A stretch of 64,000 nucleotides of DNA, taken from assembly GCF_965208555.1 (NCBI RefSeq), contig NZ_OZ242342.1:1550001-1614000 (forward strand), written 5' to 3'. Shown here piece by piece: positions 33,839 to 43,302 of this stretch. The notes under the pieces are model-generated. The model was given only the letters and a program-made list of their open reading frames with translations, was not told the origin of the DNA and did not search any database. A program made the position numbers and the translations under genes. The number at the start of each line of letters is the position of its first letter. The first letter of the stretch is position 1. This DNA is from Poriferisodalis sp965208555. Lineage in GTDB: Bacteria > Actinomycetota > Acidimicrobiia > Acidimicrobiales > Poriferisodalaceae.

Positions 33839-34558
33839 ATGAACAGCACCGATGCAGCCGCCGGCGCGCTCACCGAGCAGGACTCGACAGACGCTGCTGC
33901 CGACGCCGGAACCGGCGAGAATCACGGCAACGATCAGAACGGCGGCAACGGCAATGGCCGCAGGATCCGCAAGGGCGAGCGCAGCCGGATGCGCATCCTG
34001 GATGCCGCCGCCCGGCTGCTGTCATGCCGCGGCTACGCCGCCACCACGCTCACCGACATCGCCGCCGCAGCCGAGATGCAGGCCGGCAGCCTCTACTACC
34101 ACTTCGACTCCAAGGATGCGATCGTCGAGGAGGTGCTGCGGGTCGGCATCGATCACGCCCGCAACGCCATCGACGCGTCGCTGGTGGCGCTCGGCCCCGA
34201 CGCGCAGGGCTCCGAGCGCCTGGCCGAGGCAATTGTGGCGTATGTCAACTGCATCGTCGCCGAGAGCAGCTTCACCGTTGCCAACATCCGCTGCTACAAC
34301 GAGTCGCCGCCGCACACGCGCGAGCAGCTCACCAGCGCCCTGCGCGAGTTCACCGACCTCTGGGTCGGGCTGCTCGCCGAGGGTCAGGCAGACGGCTCGC
34401 TGCGCGACGACACCAACCCCAAGGTGCTCGCCCGGCTGATGATCTCAGGCCTCAACTCGCTGGCCAGCTGGTACCGGCCCGGCGGCCCGCTGCGCCTCGA
34501 CGACCTGGCCCGCCAGTTCGCCGGCATGGTGCTGCACGGCCTCCACCCCGCCGACTGA
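33839..34558 (+). CDS. TetR family transcriptional regulator
   Basis: This is a 239-residue regulator with an unusual 40-residue Asn/Gly/Asp-rich N-terminal extension. The HTH domain follows: RSRMRILDAAARLLSCRGYA, then TTLTDIAAAAEMQAGSLYYHF and DSKDAIVEEVL. The C-terminal domain contains FTVANIRCYNESPPHTREQ and LLAEGQADGSLRDD, similar to KstR/FadR-like regulators of lipid or ketone catabolism. The effector is unknown. The divergent LLM monooxygenase gene and the two shared-half-site palindromes suggest autoregulation plus control of that gene. It ends 4 bp from the convergent VWA gene. Confidence 0.85.
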   Translation: MNSTDAAAGALTEQDSTDAAADAGTGENHGNDQNGGNGNGRRIRKGERSRMRILDAAARLLSCRGYAATTLTDIAAAAEMQAGSLYYHFDSKDAIVEEVLRVGIDHARNAIDASLVALGPDAQGSERLAEAIVAYVNCIVAESSFTVANIRCYNESPPHTREQLTSALREFTDLWVGLLAEGQADGSLRDDTNPKVLARLMISGLNSLASWYRPGGPLRLDDLARQFAGMVLHGLHPAD

Positions 34559-34562
34559 GCAG

Positions 34563-36599
34563 CTACAGGCGGCCGCTGGTGATGAGCTTGCGGCGGTGCT
34601 CCAGGAAGTCCACCAGCACGTAGTCGCCGAGGTTGTGCGGGCTGGTGAAGAACGCCCGCCCGCCGTTCATCTCGGTCATCTTCTCCACGAATGCCCTCAG
34701 GTAGCTGTTGGGATCCAGCATGAACACGTTGATGCGGATGTCCTCGCGGGTTGCCCGCGCCACCTCCAGCAGCGTGGCCTCGATGGTCTCGCGCACCGGC
34801 GGGTAGGCGAAGTACGGCCGGCCGTCGCGTGCCAAGTGGGCGGTCGGCTCGCCGTCGGTGATCATGATGATCTGCTTCGAGCCGGTCTGGCGGGCCAGCA
34901 GGCGCCGGGCGATCATGAAGCCGTGCTGCATGTTGGTGCCGTAGGCGAAGTCCCACGACACCTCCGGCAGCTGGGCGGCGGTCAGCTCCGAAGCTGACTC
35001 GGCGAAGCCCACGATGCCCAGGTAGTCGCGCGGGAACTGCGTGGAGATCAGCGAGTGCAGCGCCATCGTGACTTTCTTGGCGGGCAGGAAGTTGTCGCGC
35101 ATCGGCATCGACAGCGACAGGTCCAGCATCAGCACCGTCGAGGCGCGCGACAGCAGCTCAGAGCGTTCGATCTCGAAGTCGTCCGGCGTCAGGCTGACCG
35201 GCGTGCCGGTCCCCTGCCGCGTCACCGCATTGCGCACGGTGCGTTCGATGTTCAGGTTGAAGGTGTCGCCGAATTCATAGGGCTTCGTTTCGTATGCGAA
35301 CTCGTTGCCGACGCCTGTCTTGCGCACCTGGTGGCTGCCGACCTTGTCGTCCATCAGCCGGTTGAACAGATCGCCGAGCGCGTTCTGCCCGATGCGGCGC
35401 AGCGCCCGCGGCGTCAGCTCCAGGCGCCCTTCGGTGTGCTGCGCGAGACCTGATTCCTCGAGCATGCGCGCCATCTCGCTGAGCCGCTCGAGGGCCTCGG
35501 CCGACTGGTCGCCGAGCAGTTCGCGGACCCGCTCGGGATCCACCTCTGCCAGGGCGGACGGGCTGACGGCGCCCTGCAGCATCTCCGCCAGCGCGTCGAG
35601 GTCGCCGAGCTGCGCCAGCACGTCGGCCGCCTGGGACATCGACAGCGGGTCGTCGCCGCCGAATTGGTAGTTGCGGTCCCAGCCCATGTCGGGGAACGCC
35701 TGCTGCAGGTTCTGCGCGAGCTGCTGGGCCTGCCACTGCAGGTCCATGTCGTCCATGAGCTGCGCCGCCAGGTCGGCGAGCTGCTGGCGCTGCGCGGGCG
35801 TCATCGAGTTCATCATCGAGGCCATGGCCGCCATGCGCTTGGCCATGATCTCGAGCAGCTCGTCGAGGGTCTGGGGGTTCTCGGGGAAGAAGTCGCCGTA
35901 GCGCTCCATGAAACCCTCGAAGTCGGGCTCCTCGCCGCGGGCACGCTGCTCGAGCATCTGGTTGAGCTCGGCCATCATGTCCTTGGTGCGGGCCAGGTCT
36001 TCGGGGCTCATGTTGCCCATCGCCCCGGTCATCTGGTCGAAGTAGCTCTGGGCGACTTCCTGGCGCAACCGCTCGACCAGCTCGTTGAACTGCTCACGGG
36101 CCTCGGGCGACTCGAAGTCGTAGCTCTGCAGGCCCCGCATCTTCCCGGCCAGGTCGGGGGGCAGCATGTCGAGCTGAAGGTTGCGCTCGGCGGCGCTGGA
36201 CTGGGCGATCTCTTCGCGCCGCTCGTCGCCGCTGTCGGCCGCGTCCTGCGCGAACTCCTCCAGCGCCTCGCGCTCGGTGTCGGTGATCTCGTCGAGCTCC
36301 CGGGCGATGTCGTCGTACACGCCGCCGAGGTCGAACTGCTCCAGCATCTCCTTGCGCCGGTCGCGCAGCCGCTCGATCATCTCGCGCAAGCCCTCGAGCC
36401 GGTTCCCGTCGGCGTCGGTGAAGCCCTGCTGCATGAGCCGGCGCAGGGCGGCATTGAGATCGCCGTGATACAGCAGATCGTCGGTCATCTCGGCGAACAG
36501 GCTGTCCGCGTCGAAGTCGAAGCCGGTCTGGGTGCCGTCCCACGCCGAGTAGCGGAACCGCGCCCCCTCCCGGCGGGCCCGACGCCAACGGATAGGCAT
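34563..36599 (-). CDS. VWA domain protein (chelatase-like partner)
   Basis: This is a 678-residue soluble protein. Residues 1-430 are charged and helical, with many Asp/Glu/Met/Gln and probable coiled-coil stretches. The C-terminal VWA domain from about residue 490 has the metal site DLSLSM (DxSxS) and the ITDGEPTAH segment. It is encoded 3 bp after a MoxR/ChlI-like AAA+ ATPase gene on the same strand, the standard pairing in which the ATPase remodels the VWA protein or its client. This family is widely conserved in actinobacteria. The client, possibly a metal-insertion or quality-control target, is unknown. Confidence 0.85.
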   Translation of the reverse strand: MPIRWRRARREGARFRYSAWDGTQTGFDFDADSLFAEMTDDLLYHGDLNAALRRLMQQGFTDADGNRLEGLREMIERLRDRRKEMLEQFDLGGVYDDIARELDEITDTEREALEEFAQDAADSGDERREEIAQSSAAERNLQLDMLPPDLAGKMRGLQSYDFESPEAREQFNELVERLRQEVAQSYFDQMTGAMGNMSPEDLARTKDMMAELNQMLEQRARGEEPDFEGFMERYGDFFPENPQTLDELLEIMAKRMAAMASMMNSMTPAQRQQLADLAAQLMDDMDLQWQAQQLAQNLQQAFPDMGWDRNYQFGGDDPLSMSQAADVLAQLGDLDALAEMLQGAVSPSALAEVDPERVRELLGDQSAEALERLSEMARMLEESGLAQHTEGRLELTPRALRRIGQNALGDLFNRLMDDKVGSHQVRKTGVGNEFAYETKPYEFGDTFNLNIERTVRNAVTRQGTGTPVSLTPDDFEIERSELLSRASTVLMLDLSLSMPMRDNFLPAKKVTMALHSLISTQFPRDYLGIVGFAESASELTAAQLPEVSWDFAYGTNMQHGFMIARRLLARQTGSKQIIMITDGEPTAHLARDGRPYFAYPPVRETIEATLLEVARATREDIRINVFMLDPNSYLRAFVEKMTEMNGGRAFFTSPHNLGDYVLVDFLEHRRKLITSGRL

Positions 36600-36602
36600 C
36601 AG

Positions 36603-38066
36603 TCAGCCGCGTGAGCGGTAGGTGGCCCGGGCACCCACGTGCTCCTTGTTGAGCCGCTTGGACAGGTGCAGCCCTTCGAGCACCAGCTCGACAGCGGAGG
36701 CCAGCACGGCGGGCGCTGCGCCCTCATCCGATTGCTGGTCGCCTGCGGCCGCTACGAGTGATTCGGCCGCGATGGCAAGCGCCTGGTTGCCGGCGAGCAG
36801 CTCCATGTAGGCCTCCGAGCCGAGGTCGTCGCCGGTGTGCACCACCTTGCCCTCGCCGAAACTGGCCACCACGTCGCTCAGCTCGTCGGGCGAGAAGCGG
36901 TTCTTGAACACCTCGAGCACGGCCGCCTTGAGCATGGTCTCCACGATCTTGCCGTCGCGGCCCTCTTCCATCGACTCGATCTCGATCTTGCCGGCGGTGG
37001 AGCTCATGAGCGACTCGAGGTCGCTGACCCTGGGCACCACGTGCCGCTCGCCGCGTTGCAGCGCCCGGCGGGTGGCGTTGGCCGCGAGCGTCTCGGTGTT
37101 GGTGACCGTCATGCGCACCGACACGCCCGAGCGCTGGTTGACCTGGCTGCTGGCACGGGCCACATGACTGAAGGTCGCCACGATCTCGGCCATGAAGTCG
37201 GGCATGGTGACGATGACGCCCCCTGGCACGCCCTCGCCCATCCCCACATCGATCCCTTGGAGGTCCAGCGGGCGGGCCTCCGACGACGCGATGTCCATCT
37301 CGGTGTCGACGTCGAGCGGGTAGTGGGTGCGGATCTGCGCGCCGAAGCGGTCCTTCAGCGGGGTGATGATGCGTCCCCGGTTCGTGTAGTCCTCGGGATT
37401 GGCGGTGGCCACCAGCAGCACGTCGAGCGGCAGGCGGATCTTGTAGCCCCGGATCTGGACGTCGCGTTCCTCGAGCACATTCAGCAGGCCCACCTGGATG
37501 CGCTCGGCCAAGTCGGGCAGCTCGTTGATGGCGAAGATGCCGCGGTTGGTGCGCGGCACGAGCCCGTAGTGCAGCGTCAGCTCGTCGGACAGGTAGCGGC
37601 CCTCGGCCACCTTGATGGGGTCCACCTCGCCGATGAGGTCGGCGATCGAGGTGTCGGGCGTGGCCAGCTTCTCGCCGTAGCGGATGTCGCGGTGCGCCCA
37701 CGCGATGGGGGTGTCGTCGCCGTGCTCGGCGACGAGATCGAGGGCATGGCGGGACACCGGGTTGTAGGGGTCGTCGAAGATCTCCGAGCCCTCGATGTAG
37801 GGCATCCACTCGTCGAGCAGGTTCACTAGCGAGCGGATCATGCGGGTCTTGGCCTGGCCCCGCTCTCCCAAGAACACCACGTCGTGGCCGGCCAGCATGG
37901 CGTTCTCGAGCTGCGGCAGCACCGTGTTCTCGTAGCCCAGCACCCCTTCGAACAGCGGCTCGGACGCAGCGATGGCCTTCGCGGCATTCGCACGCATCTC
38001 CTCTTTGACCGGCCGGGAGACCCAGCCGGTCTTGCGCAGTTCGCCGAGCGTGGTGGGTTGCGTCAT
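36603..38066 (-). CDS. MoxR/ChlI-like AAA+ ATPase
   Basis: This is a 487-residue ATPase. The ATG at 38066 (MTQPTTLGELRKTG) is chosen; the longer frame to 38333 runs through the tRNA-like element and is not real. The nucleotide-binding region has VVFLGERGQAKTR, in which the third glycine of GxxGxGKT reads Ala, and FAINELPDLAERIQVGLLN in place of Walker B, followed by LLVATANPEDYTNRGRIITP, a typical chelatase-like sensor segment. The rest is a lid and a regulatory C-terminal region. It should form a ring with ATP and act on the VWA protein encoded immediately downstream. Confidence 0.85.
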   Translation of the reverse strand: MTQPTTLGELRKTGWVSRPVKEEMRANAAKAIAASEPLFEGVLGYENTVLPQLENAMLAGHDVVFLGERGQAKTRMIRSLVNLLDEWMPYIEGSEIFDDPYNPVSRHALDLVAEHGDDTPIAWAHRDIRYGEKLATPDTSIADLIGEVDPIKVAEGRYLSDELTLHYGLVPRTNRGIFAINELPDLAERIQVGLLNVLEERDVQIRGYKIRLPLDVLLVATANPEDYTNRGRIITPLKDRFGAQIRTHYPLDVDTEMDIASSEARPLDLQGIDVGMGEGVPGGVIVTMPDFMAEIVATFSHVARASSQVNQRSGVSVRMTVTNTETLAANATRRALQRGERHVVPRVSDLESLMSSTAGKIEIESMEEGRDGKIVETMLKAAVLEVFKNRFSPDELSDVVASFGEGKVVHTGDDLGSEAYMELLAGNQALAIAAESLVAAAGDQQSDEGAAPAVLASAVELVLEGLHLSKRLNKEHVGARATYRSRG

Positions 38067-38152
38067 GGCGGGCAACCTAGTGGCTGGTGGCTCCAGACGG
38101 CGTTGGCGCAGGTTGGTTGCACCCGCCTGTTCACTGCGCGTAGCGTGACCAG

Positions 38153-38220
38153 TGGAGGCAAGGGGACTCGAACCCCTCGGGAGTGGATTTAGAGGCCGTC
38201 CCGGCCACCTGGCTGCCCCC
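38153..38220 (-). ncRNA. tRNA-like element with CTA triplet, non-canonical
   Basis: Read on the minus strand, 68 nt form an acceptor stem (GGGGGCA with TGCCTCC, one G-U), a T arm (AGGGG-TTCGAGT-CCCCT) and a discriminator A; CCA is not encoded. Between them are only 36 nt, too few for a normal D arm plus anticodon arm. They contain CTCTAAA, the loop sequence expected for a CUA (amber) anticodon, followed by TCC. Pairing CGGGA/TCCCG and GG/CC around it gives a bulged anticodon stem, and GCC-AGGT-GGC gives a tiny D arm. An alternative hairpin is GGCCG-GGA-CGGCC. This could be a decayed tRNA or an unusual tRNA of the pyrrolysine/suppressor kind. Confidence 0.5.
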
Positions 38221-38252
38221 ATGGAACGAAGCCCACACAGCTCCGCTCCTCG

Positions 38253-38286
38253 AAGACCCCCGCTCGGCTCGCTGGGCGGGGGTCTT
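38253..38286. terminator. Strong bidirectional hairpin
   Basis: AAGACCCCCGC (38253-38263) pairs perfectly over 11 bp with GCGGGGGTCTT (38276-38286) around a 12-base loop. It lies 33 bp upstream of the 5' end of the tRNA-like element and 46 bp before the GH2-like gene, so it isolates the two transcription units. Confidence 0.65.
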
Positions 38287-38332
38287 GCGTGACATCCGCA
38301 CCACACTTGCCCACCATTCTCAGTAGTTCTCA

Positions 38333-39586
38333 ATGATTTTCACATTGACAACCGGAGGCTCCGACGCCCGGGTGCTGACGGGCGACTGGCTGGTGCGGGC
38401 CGCCGGGCACGGCGAGTGGCGAACTGTGGCAGAGCGCGGACTCGACGAGTCGGAATGGCAGGCAACATCGACCCCCGGCCGCTGGTGGCTGGACGCCGGC
38501 CTCGCCGACGAGAGTGCTGTGCTCTACCGGCGGCGATTCGAACTGCCGGCTGAGGGAACGGCCGAGCTCGGCAGCCCCGACGGCACGGCAGACCGTGATG
38601 CTCGCTGGTGGTTCGTTGCGAACGGACTCTGCGAACTCGGCCACCTGTGGCTCGACGGCACCTATCTGGGAGACCTGCGCGGGCGCCACGCAGAGCACGC
38701 CTTCGAGGTGAGCCATCTGCTGCGCGCCAGCCCCGAGCACCTGGCGGCGGTCGAGGCCTCACACGGGGCCGTCCGGGTGCCCCAGAGCGAGGACGCGCAG
38801 GTGCAGATTGAGCAGACTGGGCCCGCGCGCATCCAACGCGTCCGCGCGCTGGTCATCGAGGCCAGTCCTGACCGGGCCGTGCTGCGCATCGCCGCCACCG
38901 TCGACAGCTCCGGCACGCATCGCAGCGAGATCACCACGACGGTGCTGCCCGCCGAGGACCCCGAGGCCGGCTGGTCGCAGGACGCCTCCCGTCAAGTGGC
39001 CTCCGAGGGCGATGGCCTGGCCCTGTCCGAGCCCGTGCTGGCGCGCGGTCGCAACGAGCTGGAGTGGCTGGTCGCGCTGGAGCAACCGTCGCTGTGGTGG
39101 CCTGCCGGGCTAGGAGACCAGGCGCTCTACTGCATCGACATCGACGTGGCCGTCGACGGGCGCTCCAGCCACGCAGTCAGGCTCCCGACGGGGATCCGGA
39201 CCGTGTCGCTCCGGCGGGGACGCGTGGCCGTGAACGGCGAACCGCTTCGCGGCGGACTCGACGCCCTGCGTGTCGTGCAGCACGAATTGAGCCATCGGTG
39301 CGCCTACGACTCGGCAAACACCCGCGGCGAGCTGCTGTGCCAGCAGGTCACACTCGAGCCCAGCGTGTTCACCGGCGCCGAACGCGGCCTGCGTGCGCTG
39401 GCCGCGCAGGCCGCCGCGGCCGCCGCCGATCACGCCGGCCACCATCCGTGCATCGCCGCCTGGCAGCCGGTGCATCCGTCCGACGGTCGGCGACGTGCGC
39501 CGCGGATCGGCTCGTGGACCGATCGCACCGTGCGCCAGGCCATGCACGCCGCCGATCCGACCCGCCCAGCGCTGCCGACGCGCTAG
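38333..39586 (+). CDS. GH2/beta-mannosidase-like protein lacking a catalytic barrel
   Basis: This is a 417-residue protein. Residues 1-130 resemble the jelly-roll sugar-binding domain of GH2 enzymes (DWLVRAAGHGEW, LYRRRFELPAEG, LWLDGTYLGDLRGRH). Residues 170-280 resemble the Ig-like domain, ending in the typical LWWPAGLGDQALYCIDIDV and then GRVAVNGEPLRGG. In true enzymes a TIM barrel of about 300 residues with two catalytic glutamates follows. Here only a compressed segment (HPCIAAWQPVHPSD) remains, without the NE motif. It is likely a non-catalytic carbohydrate-binding or scaffold protein, or a degenerate enzyme. No signal peptide is seen. Confidence 0.6.
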   Translation: MIFTLTTGGSDARVLTGDWLVRAAGHGEWRTVAERGLDESEWQATSTPGRWWLDAGLADESAVLYRRRFELPAEGTAELGSPDGTADRDARWWFVANGLCELGHLWLDGTYLGDLRGRHAEHAFEVSHLLRASPEHLAAVEASHGAVRVPQSEDAQVQIEQTGPARIQRVRALVIEASPDRAVLRIAATVDSSGTHRSEITTTVLPAEDPEAGWSQDASRQVASEGDGLALSEPVLARGRNELEWLVALEQPSLWWPAGLGDQALYCIDIDVAVDGRSSHAVRLPTGIRTVSLRRGRVAVNGEPLRGGLDALRVVQHELSHRCAYDSANTRGELLCQQVTLEPSVFTGAERGLRALAAQAAAAAADHAGHHPCIAAWQPVHPSDGRRRAPRIGSWTDRTVRQAMHAADPTRPALPTR

Positions 39587-39603
39587 TACCGTACGGCCCT
39601 GGC

Positions 39604-39638
39604 GCGATCGGCCCCCCGGGGCGGACCGCGCCGATCGC
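39604..39638. repeat. Inverted repeat in the sdhC leader
   Basis: GCGATCGGC (39604-39612) and GCCGATCGC (39630-39638) are perfect 9-bp complements around a GC-rich 17-base spacer with an internal CCCCGGGG. It ends 28 bp before the sdhC ATG. Operator or leader hairpin are both possible. Confidence 0.55.
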
Positions 39639-39666
39639 CGCACCACGCCACGCACGGGAGGAACAC

Positions 39667-40506
39667 ATGGCGCCGACTGCCACGCAGGCCGCCGGGTCTG
39701 CACCGGTGTTCAAGGCCAAGCGCCCGCTGCCGTTCCCGCTGAACATCTACCAGTCGGCGATCGGCCGCAAGTGGGTCATGGCCTGGACAGGCATCGGGCT
39801 GCTCGGCTTCGTGATCGTTCACATGATCGGCAATCTGCACCTCTACGAGGGCCCCTCGCGGATGTACGAGTACGCCGAGACGCTGCGCGACCTCGGCGGC
39901 GGGCTGCTGCCCCGCACGCTGCTGCTGTGGATCATGCGGGTCGGGCTGCTCGCGATGTTCGTGGTACACCTGCACTCGGCGTACACGCTCAAGGAGCGCA
40001 GCCGGCTGGCATCCGAGCGGGCGGGCTTCGTGGGCGGCGCCAAGAAATACGCCTCCAAGCGCGACTACATCGCCGCCAACTACGCCTCGCGCACGATGCG
40101 CTGGACGGGTCCCATCGTGGGCCTGTACGTGCTGTTCCACCTGGCCGATCTGACGTGGGGCTGGTGGCTGGGCGACGCCTACGTACGGGGCGATCCGTAC
40201 CACAACGTGGTGGAGTCGTTGTCGAGCATCCCGGTGGCGATCCTGTACGTGGTGGCCAACGTGGCGCTGGCCGTCCACATCTTCCACGGCACCTGGAGCA
40301 TGTTCCAGAGCCTCGGCGTGAACAACCCGCGCTACAACGGCCTGCGCCGCAACCTGGCCACCGTGCTGGCCGGCGTGGTGCTGGTGGGCAACCTGTCGTT
40401 CCCGGTGCTGGTGCAGGCCGGCCTGGTCGACGAGGACAACCGGGAGTGCCCGGTCAACGACACCACCGGGCTGGAGTGTCTCGAAGCAGAAGCAGGGGCG
40501 CACTGA
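39667..40506 (+). CDS. sdhC: Succinate dehydrogenase cytochrome b subunit (type B)
   Basis: This is a 279-residue membrane anchor. The ATG at 39667 has GGGAGG upstream; the longer open frame is shadow of the GH2-like gene. Five membrane helices are visible (starting near WVMAWTGIGLLGF, LLLWIMRVGLLAM, GPIVGLYVLFHLA, IPVAILYVVANVA and LATVLAGVVLVGN). Histidines in VHMIGNLH, VVHLHS, LFHLAD and VHIFHG fit ligation of two hemes. One fused subunit with no separate SdhD is the type B arrangement, which transfers electrons from succinate to quinone. It is the first gene of sdhCAB, 1 bp before sdhA. Confidence 0.93.
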   Translation: MAPTATQAAGSAPVFKAKRPLPFPLNIYQSAIGRKWVMAWTGIGLLGFVIVHMIGNLHLYEGPSRMYEYAETLRDLGGGLLPRTLLLWIMRVGLLAMFVVHLHSAYTLKERSRLASERAGFVGGAKKYASKRDYIAANYASRTMRWTGPIVGLYVLFHLADLTWGWWLGDAYVRGDPYHNVVESLSSIPVAILYVVANVALAVHIFHGTWSMFQSLGVNNPRYNGLRRNLATVLAGVVLVGNLSFPVLVQAGLVDEDNRECPVNDTTGLECLEAEAGAH

Positions 40507-40507
40507 G

Positions 40508-43263
<2,756 letters not shown>

Positions 43264-43302
43264 GCGGCGGCGGCGCCGATTGCAGATGACCAAGGCGGTC
43301 CC

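Noticed and set aside
38153..38220. Calling the element an ordinary tRNA gene
   Set aside because: The acceptor and T arm fit, but a standard D arm and a paired anticodon stem cannot be formed in the 36 nt available, so it is listed as tRNA-like only.
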